From Planctomycetota bacterium (GTDB taxonomy: Bacteria > Planctomycetota > UBA1135 > UBA2386): 64,000 nt of DNA. The DNA is taken from NCBI GenBank assembly GCA_019636245.1, contig JAHBXX010000014.1, positions 1 to 64,000 of the forward strand, read 5' to 3'. Positions 1 to 8,523 of the stretch are shown piece after piece. Both the position numbers and the translations under genes were made by a program. Numbering within the stretch: position 1 is the first letter of the stretch; every line of letters starts with the position of its first letter. The notes beneath the pieces are model-generated. The model ran no database searches, was not told where the DNA came from, and worked only from the letters and a program-made list of their open reading frames with translations.

Positions 1-52
<52 letters not shown>

Positions 53-123
53 GCACCCGGTTGCACCCAGACACTCTGCAGGTCCGTCCGGCCATCGCGG
101 CCGCGCCGCCGGCCGTGCGCCTC

Positions 124-372
124 TCAGGACGCCGGCGGCAGCCGCTTGTGCGCGCCGTCGCAGAACGGCTTCGCCGCCGAGTGCTTGCACCCGCACCACG
201 CCACCTTGCGCGCGGCGGTGATGGTCTCGACCTTCGGCGTGATCCCGGTACCGGCGTGGGAGCCGTCGCAGTAGGGCTGCTTCTGGCTGCGGCCGCAGGC
301 GCACCACGCATAGGTGCCGGGCTGCACGTCGAGCACGTAAGGTGCGCGCGAGGCGATCTTGGGGTCGGTCAT
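124..372 (-). CDS. Double CDGSH iron-sulfur protein
   Basis: An 82-residue protein with two CDGSH-type Fe-S motifs in tandem. The first is C24-x-C26 ... C35-D-G-S-H39 and the second is C60-x-C62 ... C71-D-G-A-H75. Each CxC...CDGxH set normally binds one [2Fe-2S] cluster through three Cys and one His, so two clusters are expected in one chain, as in bacterial tandem-CDGSH (MitoNEET-type) proteins. There is no signal peptide or membrane segment, so it is probably cytosolic. It lies 10 bp downstream of, and co-directional with, a Cys-rich lipoprotein gene, which suggests a shared metal or redox context (inference). The exact substrate is unknown. Confidence 0.85.
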   Translation of the reverse strand: MTDPKIASRAPYVLDVQPGTYAWCACGRSQKQPYCDGSHAGTGITPKVETITAARKVAWCGCKHSAAKPFCDGAHKRLPPAS

Positions 373-382
373 GGCCCCGGCC

Positions 383-634
383 TCACTTGTGCTTGGCGAC
401 CGCGGCCGCCTTGCCGGCGTCGTCGAGCTTCATCCACTTCGACTGGCACTTCTCGCAGCAGAAGCCGACCTTGCCGCCCTGGAAGTCGCTCGTGATCGCC
501 GCGTCGATCGGTTCGCCCGAGATCGCGCAGGTGCTGTTCAGCAGGCCGGGGGCGGGGGTCGCCTGCTGCTGCGCGCAACCGCCGAGCAGCGCCAGGGTGA
601 GGAAGGAGGTGACGGCCAGGGCGAGGTGCTTCAT
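383..634 (-). CDS. Small Cys-rich lipoprotein (YHS/TRASH-like metal-binding)
   Basis: An 83-residue protein. It starts at the ATG at 632-634, which gives a clean lipoprotein signal with lipobox LGGC, so C20 would be acylated. The mature part holds C36 in NSTCAISGEPI and then GFCCEKC (C59, C60, C63). That spacing resembles YHS/TRASH-type domains, which bind transition metals. It probably sits in the envelope and may buffer or sense metal. It is upstream of the CDGSH gene on the same strand, with only a 10-bp gap, so co-transcription is likely. The family assignment rests on the Cys pattern only. Confidence 0.75.
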   Translation of the reverse strand: MKHLALAVTSFLTLALLGGCAQQQATPAPGLLNSTCAISGEPIDAAITSDFQGGKVGFCCEKCQSKWMKLDDAGKAAAVAKHK

Positions 635-724
635 GCCGGCATTCTGCGCCTCTCGCGGCCGGACACAAGGTTCGTGGGCCCGCCGGGCTTGGCAAGGAGG
701 CGCGCGACGTGCTGTAGTCAGGCC

Positions 725-1051
725 ATGAACCTCACGCCGGCCGAGCGCAGGAACCTGCTGCGCTTCGTCTGCTCGTTCGCCTGGACGGATCTCCAGGTGA
801 CGCAGCAGGAACGCGACCTGGTGATGCGCATCGCCGGCATGCTGCACCTCGACTCCGCCGAGGCCCGGCAGGTCGCCCGATGGCTCGAGGTGCCGCCGGC
901 GGCCGACGAGGTGGACCCGTCGCTGGTGCCGCCCGCGCACCGCGAGCTGTTCCTGCGGGTCGCCGAAGAGGTCCTGCGCGCCGACGGGCGCGTCGTGCCG
1001 GCCGAACGTGACGCGCTGGCGCTGTTCCGCGAGATGCTGCAGGCCGAGTGA
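725..1051 (+). CDS. TerB-like helical protein
   Basis: A 108-residue, all-helical, Leu/Glu/Arg-rich protein. It has the layout of TerB-type domains: an N-terminal helix pair, an acidic turn around QQERDLVMRIAGML, and a C-terminal ADGRVVPAERDALALF segment. The ADG-x-V-x-x-x-E pattern is the usual TerB hallmark. TerB domains are linked to tellurite resistance and membrane stress, but isolated copies have no settled function. It starts at the ATG at 725 and converges on the lipoprotein gene that ends at 1065, leaving 13 bp. Confidence 0.6.
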   Translation: MNLTPAERRNLLRFVCSFAWTDLQVTQQERDLVMRIAGMLHLDSAEARQVARWLEVPPAADEVDPSLVPPAHRELFLRVAEEVLRADGRVVPAERDALALFREMLQAE

Positions 1052-1064
1052 GCCCGGCCGGCGC

Positions 1065-2783
1065 TCAGAAGTCGGCCCGGTAGCGCGCCCACATGCGCCC
1101 CGCGAACGGGTCGAACGCATGCGTCCAGCTGCCGGGCGCCTCGACCTGCAGGTAGCGGTCGACGTAGTCGAACAGCGCCTCGTGACCCCACGCCTCGCGC
1201 AGGCCCATGATGCGCGTCGCCAGCACGAAACCGAGCCAGACGTTGGCGGTGCAGCAGCGGCGGTAGGGATCGCTCGTCCATGGCTTGCGGTCGAGGCTCG
1301 GGTCGTCGCCGTGGCGGTTGCCCCACTCCGGCAGCCCCTCGTCCTCCGGGCCGTAGTCGCCGTGGCCGTGGTTCCAGACGCCGGCCGCCGTCTGCGCGAC
1401 GTAGAACGTCTGCACGTCCTCGGCGAAGGCGGTCTTCTGCTCGCGCACGAGCCGCAGCAGCTCGGCGTCGCCGAGCAGCGCGCCGGCGAACAGGATCGGG
1501 AACTTGCGGCCGCTGCCGCTGCCGCCGTCGGCCAGGAACCTGCCGCCGTGGTCGACGATGCCGGCGAGGTCGATGCCGACCTGCACCAGCGCGTGCACCA
1601 GCGGCACCTTGTCGGCCGGTTCGTGATCGAGTTGCAGCACCAGCGCCGCGCGGCCGACGAGGTCGGCGATCTCGCGGCCGTAGTCGGGCATGTTGAGCCG
1701 AGGGTGCAGGTAGCGCCCTGCCGCGCCGGGCAGGTGGTCGAGCCACGTCCGTTCGAAGTGCGGCAACAGGTCCGCCGGCGCCGGCGCGTCCGGCGGCGGC
1801 TGGAGGCGCGCGAGCCGCGACAGGTCGAGCTGGCTGGCGCGCCAGCGCGGGCGCTTGCGCTGGCCACAGTAGGGCGGGCGGAACGCGTCGGCCGGCGGCG
1901 GCTCGGCGACGCAGGTCAGCACGGCGCAGGTCTCCAGCTGTGGCAGCTGGCCGGCCAGCGGGTGGCTCACGGTCGAGACCAGCGACATGCCGGGTTCGAG
2001 CCGCAGCGGCCGGTCGCGCGCCACGCCGAGCGCGACGTTGGCGGCGGGATCGAAGCACGAGCCGCCGTTTGCGCCGACCATGGCGCTGTCGTAGCCCTGC
2101 CGCATCGCCCGCGGGTCAGGGTCGATCATCGAACCATGGCGCACGCGGCCGTCGTCGCTGCCGCTCGGTGGCGCGATCGCCACCACGTGCACCGGGCCCA
2201 GGACCCACCAGTCGCCGGTGACGAAGCGGCCGCACGGAACGGCGCGCTCGAACGTCCACGTGATGCCGAAGCGCTCGACGCGTTCCTGGCGCGCCGGCCC
2301 TTCGCCGGCGTCGGTCGGCGGCGTCGCGACCGGATGGGCCGGCGGCGGCTCCGGTCGTTGCCCCAGCACGACGCCGTCGGAGGTGGCGACGGCGCTGCGG
2401 TTGCCGGCGATGTCGGTGGCGCGCACGCTGACGTAGACGGCGAAGCCGGCCGGCAGGTCGACGTCCTGCGTCTTGGCGCGCGTGGCGCCGCCGACCGGCG
2501 TCCACGGCATGACGTCGGTGCCGCCCGGCAGGCGGCCGAGGGCCCATTCGTAGACCACCGGGAAGCCCTCCGGGTCGACGAACTCGTCCCAGTTCGCGAA
2601 CAGCGAGGTGCGCATCTCCTGCTGGTCGATGTCGGCGCCGATGCCGTCCCGCACCTGGCCGACGGTGGGCGGCCGGTCCGGCGGCGGCAAGGCGACCGGC
2701 GCGCCGCCGCTGCAGGCGGCGAGCAGCAGGAGCCAGGCCCCACGGTATCGGTGCGCGCGGCGCCCGCGGATTCGTGCCACCAT
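1065..2783 (-). CDS. Large lipoprotein of unknown function
   Basis: 572 residues from the ATG at 2781-2783. This start gives Arg-rich residues, then WLLLLAACSGG, a convincing lipoprotein signal with the lipid-attachment Cys in LLAACSGG. An in-frame start further upstream would overlap the divergent polysaccharide gene and is not preferred. The N-terminal half looks beta-rich and Ig/FN3-like. The C-terminal half (from about residue 290) is helical, with many Trp, His and Asp residues, reminiscent of an alpha/alpha-barrel hydrolase, but I cannot name the family. It is probably an outer-envelope lipoprotein. Confidence 0.7.
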   Translation of the reverse strand: MVARIRGRRAHRYRGAWLLLLAACSGGAPVALPPPDRPPTVGQVRDGIGADIDQQEMRTSLFANWDEFVDPEGFPVVYEWALGRLPGGTDVMPWTPVGGATRAKTQDVDLPAGFAVYVSVRATDIAGNRSAVATSDGVVLGQRPEPPPAHPVATPPTDAGEGPARQERVERFGITWTFERAVPCGRFVTGDWWVLGPVHVVAIAPPSGSDDGRVRHGSMIDPDPRAMRQGYDSAMVGANGGSCFDPAANVALGVARDRPLRLEPGMSLVSTVSHPLAGQLPQLETCAVLTCVAEPPPADAFRPPYCGQRKRPRWRASQLDLSRLARLQPPPDAPAPADLLPHFERTWLDHLPGAAGRYLHPRLNMPDYGREIADLVGRAALVLQLDHEPADKVPLVHALVQVGIDLAGIVDHGGRFLADGGSGSGRKFPILFAGALLGDAELLRLVREQKTAFAEDVQTFYVAQTAAGVWNHGHGDYGPEDEGLPEWGNRHGDDPSLDRKPWTSDPYRRCCTANVWLGFVLATRIMGLREAWGHEALFDYVDRYLQVEAPGSWTHAFDPFAGRMWARYRADF

Positions 2784-2997
2784 CTCGCCCGGAAGCCTAG
2801 CCCCAAGCCGGCCACGGTTCCCGATCGCCAGGCCGGACCCGCGGGCGTCCGGCCAGTGCGGCCTCAGCCGCGGGCGATGCACTGCCGAAAAGCCCGTACC
2901 GGATCCCCGCCGGCGCGGGGGAAGGCGCGGGCGGGTAAGCTCGCCGCGCTGTGGTCGCCGCCGGCACGAGCAGGCGACAGAGGACGAACCCGCGACG

Positions 2998-4641
2998 ATG
3001 AGCAAGAACCTAGCCGACGATCTGCAGCGCACGGCGCGCCAGGCGTTGACGAGCCTGAGTCCGGCGGCCCAGGGCGAGGAGCCCGGCGGCCTGCCGCTGC
3101 GCCGGCTGCTCGCCGCGGCCTTCCGCGCCCGCTACCTGGTGTTCGCGACGACGCTGTTCGGCCTGCTGATCGGCTCCTTCCTCGCCATCACCACGGCCAA
3201 CACCTACGTCAGCGTCGGCAAGTTCCTGTTCACCGCCTCCGGCGCCGAGTCCAAGCTCGTCAACCCGTCGCGTGCCACCGACCTCAGCCAGGAGACGATC
3301 GGCACCGCGGCCACCCACATCCTGAACACCGACGACCTGCTGATCCGCGTCATCAAGAAGCTCGGGCCCGACCGCATCCTCGAGCCCTACCAGCCGGGCC
3401 TCGGCGAGTCGTCCGGCGCGCGCGCCTGGTTCTACCAGATCCAGCGCGACTGGAACGCCTCGACCAGGGAGGCGACCGAGGAGGAGGCGCTGAAGCACCT
3501 GCGGCGCACCCTGGTCATCGACCGCTCGCGTTCGGCGGACGTGCTGGTCGCGACCTGCACGTCGAACGCACCGCGCCTCGCCCAGCAGATCCTCGAGACC
3601 TACATGAAGGAGGCCGTGCTCTGGCACATCGAGCAGTACGACGACAAGCGGGCCTACGAGGACGCCGAGCGGGCGGCCGGCGAGGCCAAGGTCGCGCTCG
3701 ACGCCGCCCGCCTGGCGATGCGCGAGTTCCTGACCAACCGGGCCGGTGTGGCGCAGTTCGATGCCGAGAAGGAGCGCCTCGAGAAGGAGGACCTCGACGC
3801 GTCGTCGAACCAGGCCGAGCTGCGGCAGAAGCTGGACAGCGCCCGGCAGGTGCTCGCGCTGATCGCCCAGCGCCTCGAGGTCGATCGCGACATCCCGCAG
3901 TTCCGCATCGAGCGGCGGCGCATCGACGTCAGCAGCAACTCGGTTGCGAACCTCGAGCAGCAGCTCTCCACCGCCACCGTCCGGCTCGCCAGCCTGCAGA
4001 ACCAGCGGCGCGATCCGAACGACTCCTACATCGTCGAGGCGCAGCGCGAGATCGAGAACATCAAGGCGGCCATCCGCAAGCTGCAGCAGGACGCCCGCAA
4101 CGCGCCCGAGGAAGAGGTCATGGTGCCGAACCCCGAGTACACGGCGATGCTGGCGCAGCGGCAGACGCTGACGACCGAGGCCTGGACGCTGGAGGCGCAG
4201 GTCAAGTACGCCGACGGCGTCGTGGCACGGGCGCGGGAACGCCTCCGGGCGCTGCTCGACCTCGAACCGGAGCACCAGCGGTTGCGCGAAGCCCTGGCGT
4301 CCGCCCAGGAGCGCGCCGAGTACGCGCAGGCCAACTGGAACATCGCCCAGCAGAAGCGCGCGCTGGGGCTCGGCAACTTCAGTTCGCTGAAGGAGATCCA
4401 GGCCGCTTCGATGCCGCTCGAGAAGGAAGGGCCGAACCGCGGCAAGCTGATCCTCGGCGGCCTGTTCGGCGGCCTGTTCCTGGGCCTGGCGATCGTGCTG
4501 CTGCGCGCGCTGCCCGACACGGTCGTGCGGACCCGCGAGGACCTCGAGCGCCTCGAGGGGCTGGCCGTGATCGGCATCATGCCGCGCCTGGACGGCACCA
4601 ACCTGCGGCGCCACGTGTCGCTGCGCGAGCAGGGGTGGTGA
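2998..4641 (+). CDS. Polysaccharide co-polymerase / Wzz-type chain-length protein
   Basis: 547 residues from the ATG at 2998. The N-terminal transmembrane helix (around YLVFATTLFGLLIGSF) is followed by a Wzz-like domain and a long periplasmic coiled coil (about residues 200-460, rich in Glu, Arg, Gln and Leu). The second transmembrane helix, in GKLILGGLFGGLFLGLAIVL, is followed by a short cytosolic tail. This is the classic PCP-2/GNVR layout that sets polymer length or couples synthesis to export in exopolysaccharide systems. The gene is 2 bp upstream of a tyrosine-autokinase-like gene, the usual cytosolic partner. No kinase domain is fused to it. Confidence 0.85.
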   Translation: MSKNLADDLQRTARQALTSLSPAAQGEEPGGLPLRRLLAAAFRARYLVFATTLFGLLIGSFLAITTANTYVSVGKFLFTASGAESKLVNPSRATDLSQETIGTAATHILNTDDLLIRVIKKLGPDRILEPYQPGLGESSGARAWFYQIQRDWNASTREATEEEALKHLRRTLVIDRSRSADVLVATCTSNAPRLAQQILETYMKEAVLWHIEQYDDKRAYEDAERAAGEAKVALDAARLAMREFLTNRAGVAQFDAEKERLEKEDLDASSNQAELRQKLDSARQVLALIAQRLEVDRDIPQFRIERRRIDVSSNSVANLEQQLSTATVRLASLQNQRRDPNDSYIVEAQREIENIKAAIRKLQQDARNAPEEEVMVPNPEYTAMLAQRQTLTTEAWTLEAQVKYADGVVARARERLRALLDLEPEHQRLREALASAQERAEYAQANWNIAQQKRALGLGNFSSLKEIQAASMPLEKEGPNRGKLILGGLFGGLFLGLAIVLLRALPDTVVRTREDLERLEGLAVIGIMPRLDGTNLRRHVSLREQGW

Positions 4642-4643
4642 CG

Positions 4644-5315
4644 ATGACCGCGCGCGAGACCCTGCAACAGCAGGCGCCGAACAGCCGCCGAGCCGACGTC
4701 ATCGCCACCGAACTCGGCTACCTGTGGTCGAACCTGCTGCAGCGCGGCGTGCTCGACTCGCACCGTTCGATCGGCTTCTGCGCCATCGGCGACGACGAGG
4801 GCAGCAACACTCTGGCCGCCAACCTGGCGCTGTTCCTCGGCAGCAAGGACAAGCGCCTCGCCCTGGTCGAGGCGTCGCTGCGCCGGCAGGCCCTGGCGGC
4901 CGTGTTCCAGGTGACCCCGGTGCCCGGCCTCGCCGACCTGCTGGCGGCCAAGGCCGTGCAGCGCGACGTGCTGCGGCTGCAGGTCGCCCCCGGCGTCGAC
5001 CTGATGCCGGCCGGCCAGTCGACCGATCCGTTCTGGAGCTTCACCGACGACCGGTTCCGCGCCATCCTGGGCCAGCTGCTGGTCGAACGCGACCTCTGCC
5101 TCGTCGACGTGCCGTCGCTGAACCGCGCCCCGGAGGCCAGCCTCGTCGTGCGCGCGCTCGACGCGGTGGTGCTGGTCGTCGAAGCCAATCGCCACCGCGC
5201 CGAGGTCGTGCAGCGCAACCTGACCTACCTGCGGTCGCTCGGCACGCCGGTGCTCGGCTCGATCGTCAACGAGCTCGTGCACGAGGTGCCGACGCTGGTG
5301 CAGAAGCTGCTGTAG
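4644..5315 (+). CDS. BY-kinase/ParA-like protein with degenerate Walker A
   Basis: 223 residues starting at the ATG 2 bp after the co-polymerase stop. The fold and position match CpsD/Wzc-type tyrosine autokinases (MinD/ParA superfamily). However, the P-loop reads CAIGDDEGSNTLAANLA where active members have GxxEGKST, so the nucleotide-binding Lys is replaced by Asn. The Walker A' region reads ALVEASLRRQ instead of the usual DADLRRP. A Walker B-like CLVDVPSLN is retained. The C-terminal tyrosine cluster of true BY-kinases is absent. I infer an inactive or non-classical regulator of the co-polymerase rather than a kinase. Confidence 0.75.
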   Translation: MTARETLQQQAPNSRRADVIATELGYLWSNLLQRGVLDSHRSIGFCAIGDDEGSNTLAANLALFLGSKDKRLALVEASLRRQALAAVFQVTPVPGLADLLAAKAVQRDVLRLQVAPGVDLMPAGQSTDPFWSFTDDRFRAILGQLLVERDLCLVDVPSLNRAPEASLVVRALDAVVLVVEANRHRAEVVQRNLTYLRSLGTPVLGSIVNELVHEVPTLVQKLL

Positions 5316-5346
5316 CCGCCGCCGCACGGTCGGCTACAACGCCGCC

Positions 5347-6822
5347 GTGCACCCCGCGTCCGCACGGCCGGCACTCGCGTTCGACGCCAGCGAGTGGTTC
5401 CACGACCCGGCCTGGGCGCGCCACGTGCCGGCGAGGCACTGGCGGCGGCTGCCGGCGCGATGGCCGCAGGCGCTGGCGGCGGCGGCCGCGGCCTGCGCAC
5501 GGCACGGCGTGCGGGCGACGTTCTTCGTCGACGGTCTGGCGGCCACCCGCTGGCCGGCGGCGCTGCGGCAGCTGGTCGATGCCGGCCACGAGGTGGCGTC
5601 GGCGGGCTGGCAGCCGGTCGACGTCGCGAACGTCGCCGCAGCGGGCCGCGACGGGCTCGCCGCCGACCTCGTCCGCGCCCGCGCCGCGCTCGAAGCGGCG
5701 ACCGGGCTGCAGGTGCTGGGGTTCCGGGCCCCGTGGCCGGCGGGAGGCGAGTCCTGGTGGCGCGGGATGCTGGCGGCTGCCGGTCATCGCTACGAGCTGA
5801 CGGCGACCGGGCACGTGGTCGCGCTCGACCGGCCGGACGAAGCGGGCGGCGGCGACGGAGTGCGCAGGGCGCAGGTCGCGACGGCCTGGGAACTCGACTC
5901 TGCGCAGCCGCGGCTGCGGGGGCTGCCGGCGCCCCTGCAGCGGGTGCACTACGGCCGGCTGGTCGGTGCCGCGGCCAGGCTCGATGCCCTGCTGCGGGGC
6001 GGCGGCACGCCGATCGCCGAGCGGCTCGGGCTGTCGCCCGCTGCGGCTGCCGCGGCAGCACCCGTGCCGTCCCTGCACCCGGCGGCGGCCGTGCAACCGG
6101 CCACGCCCTCGACGCTGCGGCTGGCGGTGGTCGTGCCGCTGAAGGACGAGGCGGAGGGCGTGCCGTCGCTGCTGGCGGAACTGGACGCGCTGACGGCGGA
6201 TCTCGCCGGCTGCGCCGCGCTGGAGTTCGTGTTCGTCGACGACGGCAGCACCGATGCCACCGCGTCGCTGCTCGCCGAGGCGGCAGCGGTGCGCCCGCGG
6301 GCACGGCTGGTCCGTCACGACCGGAACCGCGGCGTCGCCGCCGCGATCCGCACCGGGCTGCTCGCGACCGACGCGCCGTTCGCGGCCTCGATCGACGCCG
6401 ACCTGTCCTACGACCCGCGCGAACTCGCGCCGATGCTGCGCCTGCTCGACGCCGCCGACGTCGTCACGGCGTCGCCCTACCATCCGCGCGGCGGGGTGCG
6501 GAACGTGCCGGGCTGGCGGCTCGTGCTGTCGCGCACGCTGTCGTGGTGCTACCGGCGGCTCCTGCGCCGCGACCTGCGCACCTGGACGGCCTGCTTCCGC
6601 GTCTACCGGCGGGAGGCCGTCGTCGACCTGCCGCAGCAGTACCCCGGCTTCCTGGGCACGGCGGAACTGCTCGTCCGCCTGCTGCGCCGCGGTGGCAGGG
6701 TCGTCGAGCATCCCTGCGTGCTGGAGGCGCGGCTGTTCGGCGTGTCGAAGCTGCGCGTGCTGCGCACCGTGCGCGACCACCTCGGCCTGCTGTGGCAGGT
6801 GGCGCGGGGGCGGATCAGCTGA
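5347..6822 (+). CDS. NodB-like / GT2 glycosyltransferase fusion
   Basis: 491 residues from a GTG at 5347. Residues about 8-190 resemble the XrtA-type polysaccharide deacetylase fold (FDASEWFHDP near the start; GHEVASAGWQP; LGFRAPWPAGG). Residues about 255-490 form a complete GT2 domain of the dolichol-phosphate-mannosyltransferase type, with VVPLKDE, VFVDDGSTDAT and the catalytic SIDADLSYDP. In the NodB part the metal-ligand motif SHGYxH appears as SAGWQP, so both His ligands look lost. It sits just after the co-polymerase/autokinase-like pair, which implies a role in the same exopolysaccharide. No GT2 membrane anchor is obvious. Confidence 0.8.
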   Translation: MHPASARPALAFDASEWFHDPAWARHVPARHWRRLPARWPQALAAAAAACARHGVRATFFVDGLAATRWPAALRQLVDAGHEVASAGWQPVDVANVAAAGRDGLAADLVRARAALEAATGLQVLGFRAPWPAGGESWWRGMLAAAGHRYELTATGHVVALDRPDEAGGGDGVRRAQVATAWELDSAQPRLRGLPAPLQRVHYGRLVGAAARLDALLRGGGTPIAERLGLSPAAAAAAAPVPSLHPAAAVQPATPSTLRLAVVVPLKDEAEGVPSLLAELDALTADLAGCAALEFVFVDDGSTDATASLLAEAAAVRPRARLVRHDRNRGVAAAIRTGLLATDAPFAASIDADLSYDPRELAPMLRLLDAADVVTASPYHPRGGVRNVPGWRLVLSRTLSWCYRRLLRRDLRTWTACFRVYRREAVVDLPQQYPGFLGTAELLVRLLRRGGRVVEHPCVLEARLFGVSKLRVLRTVRDHLGLLWQVARGRIS

Positions 6823-7804
6823 CGGCCGCCAGGGCGCGCAACGGCGGCACCTCGCGCGGGCGGCGGCACGCGGCGGCGACGAGGCCTGGCCGGGCCAGCA
6901 GGGCCACCGCCTTGCGGTAGAGGCCGGCGCGGTGGGGACGGCCGAGCAGCGCCTTCGCCGTCCAGCCGGCGAGCCGCAGCGTGTGCCCGAGCAGGAGCCA
7001 CGCGCGCACCCACTCGGTCGCCAGCCGTCCGTGCCACGCCGCGTGGTAGAGGATGCGGCTCTCGATGTAGGCGAGGAACGTGCGTTCGGCGGCGAGGTTG
7101 GCCGACAGACCGCCGACGTGCACGAACGTCGCGTCCGGCAGCCAGCGCACCGTGTGGCCGGCCGCGCGCACGCGGTCGCAGAAGTCGGCTTCCTCGAAGT
7201 ACATCCAGAACCGCTCGTCGAGGCCGCCGAGTCCGCGCAGCACCTCGCCGCGGATCAGGAAGACGCAGCCGCTGACCACGTCGACGTCGGCGGCCGCGGT
7301 CGGCATCGGACCCTTGGCGACGCCCCCCGGCAGCAGCGCCTCGCGCACCGCATGGCGCGGCAGCGTGCGCCGCCACGCGCTCTGCTGCGGTCGACCGTGT
7401 TCGTCGACGATGCGCGGCCCGAACACCGCCGCCTGCGGGCAGCGCTCGGCCGCGGCGAGGAAGCGCTCGAACTCCGCCCAGGGCGCCTCGGCGTCGGTGT
7501 TGAGCAGCAGCACCCAGCGGCCGCGCGCTCGCTCGAGACCGCGGTTGACGCCGTAGGCGAAGCCGCCGTTCTTCGGCTGGCGGCGCACGATCGCCTGCGG
7601 GAACGCGGTCGCGGCGGCGTCGGCGCTGCCGTCCCGGCTGTCGTTGTCGACGACGATCACCTCGCACTGCAGCGGCGGCGGGAACAGGCGGCCGAGCAGC
7701 GCGAGCAGCAGGTCCTTGGTGTTCCAGTTGACGATGACGATCGACAGCACCGGGGTGTCGGTCGCAGGACCTTCAGCGGGGGCGGGCATCGCGGCGCGCA
7801 TCAT
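6815..7804 (-). CDS. GT2 family glycosyltransferase (rhamnosyltransferase-like)
   Basis: Up to 329 residues. Starts at 7804, 7801 or 7789 are all possible; the conserved domain begins soon after the last (VLSIVIVNWNTKDLL). It is a GT-A fold GT2 enzyme of the WbbL/rhamnosyltransferase group. Visible motifs are VIVVDNDSRDGS (donor binding), LLLNTDAEAP (the metal-binding DxD equivalent) and GGLDERFWMYFEEADF (acceptor/catalytic region with the acidic pair). It probably adds a sugar to the same extracellular polysaccharide as the adjoining genes. Its 3' end overlaps the convergent NodB/GT2 gene by 8 bp. It marks the left side of the repeat region. Confidence 0.85.
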   Translation of the reverse strand: MMRAAMPAPAEGPATDTPVLSIVIVNWNTKDLLLALLGRLFPPPLQCEVIVVDNDSRDGSADAAATAFPQAIVRRQPKNGGFAYGVNRGLERARGRWVLLLNTDAEAPWAEFERFLAAAERCPQAAVFGPRIVDEHGRPQQSAWRRTLPRHAVREALLPGGVAKGPMPTAAADVDVVSGCVFLIRGEVLRGLGGLDERFWMYFEEADFCDRVRAAGHTVRWLPDATFVHVGGLSANLAAERTFLAYIESRILYHAAWHGRLATEWVRAWLLLGHTLRLAGWTAKALLGRPHRAGLYRKAVALLARPGLVAAACRRPREVPPLRALAAVS

Positions 7805-8016
7805 GCAGCGGCGCTGCGGTGCTGTCGCCTGCCGCGGCAGGCCGTCATCCGCAGGCAGGTCGGGCCGCCGGCGCGGCCCCCTTCGGCTGCCCGATCCGGC
7901 CACGGAGGCTGCACGACGGGGGGCCGGCCCGGCCGTGTCGCGGCGGCTCGGTGCTGCTCGGCCTCTCCACTGGCCGCCAAGGGTGGGGCGGATCCTGGTG
8001 CGGGCGGTGTCGGGCC
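7805..8016. other. Intergenic stretch left of the transposase remnant
   Basis: No credible gene is seen. The same reading frame as the transposase-like fragment at 8017 stays open through here, but the encoded sequence is Arg/Ala/Pro-rich and unrecognisable. It may be eroded transposase sequence. Confidence 0.4.
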
Positions 8017-8172
8017 GGGGCTGCGGGTGAACCTGCACTTCCAGGTGCTGTGGCTGGACGGGGTGCATGCGAGCGAGCCGGGCACTGGCCGCGGGGTCTT
8101 CTGCGCGCACGCGGAGGTGACAGATCGCCGAGTGGCGCAGCTGGTGGCGGCGATCCGGGTGCGGGTGGTGCG
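8017..8172 (+). mobile_element. IS91-type (Y2/HUH) transposase fragment, N-terminal side
   Basis: The encoded segment reads GPGLRVNLHFQVLWLDGV, followed about 20 residues later by EVTDRRVAQLVAAIRVRVVR. This matches the HUH-nuclease region of IS91-family Y2 transposases, where LNVHFHxLxLDGV is followed by a helix ending in ARV-R-L. The second His of the HFH catalytic motif is Gln here (HFQ), so even this fragment looks dead. It runs in frame into the truncated galactose-oxidase C-terminus at about 8173 without a stop, so the two were fused by a rearrangement. A matching C-terminal transposase piece lies beyond the array at about 16308. Confidence 0.6.
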
Positions 8173-8521
8173 GTATAACCTCGTGCTGGTCAACCAGTTC
8201 ACCCTGGCGCCGATCAGCCAGACGGCCCTGTCCGGAGTCCTTTACGGCCAGACCGTCATCGCCGGGCTCAACACGCGCTTGCCCACCGGGGTCACCATCG
8301 AGGAGGCCGTCCTGCTGGCCCCGGCCGCGTTGACCCACCACGATGACGGTGGCCAGCGCTGCATTCCGCTGCTGGTGCAGGACGACATCTCGTTTCCGCA
8401 CGGGTCCGCGCGGGTCACGATGCCCGCCTCCGCGCAGCACGCTCCGCCCGGCTGGTACATGCTGTTCGTCCTGACCAATGCCGGCATCCCTTCCAACGCC
8501 GTCTGGATCAACCTGAGGTGA
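8173..8521 (+). pseudogene. 5'-truncated galactose-oxidase-like gene (C-terminal E-set domain only)
   Basis: About 115 codons that encode the C-terminal early-set (DUF1929-type) domain of galactose/glyoxal-oxidase-like proteins. They contain GVLYGQT, ALTHHDDGGQRCIPL (the usual VTHSFDxxQRYVPL strand pair) and the terminal APPGWYMLFVLTNAGIPS. The kelch propeller and active site are missing, and no start codon or signal is visible. The left end joins transposase-like sequence. The stop (TGA 8519-8521) lies 2 bp before the FG-GAP start, which preserves the original tandem gene order. From 8416 onward this sequence is the beginning of the repeat unit. Confidence 0.7.
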
Positions 8522-8523
8522 CC

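Noticed and set aside
1008-5315. A 1,435-codon open frame on the plus strand
   Set aside because: Only the last 223 codons (from 4644) form a recognisable protein; the rest is antisense or out of frame to the lipoprotein and co-polymerase genes.
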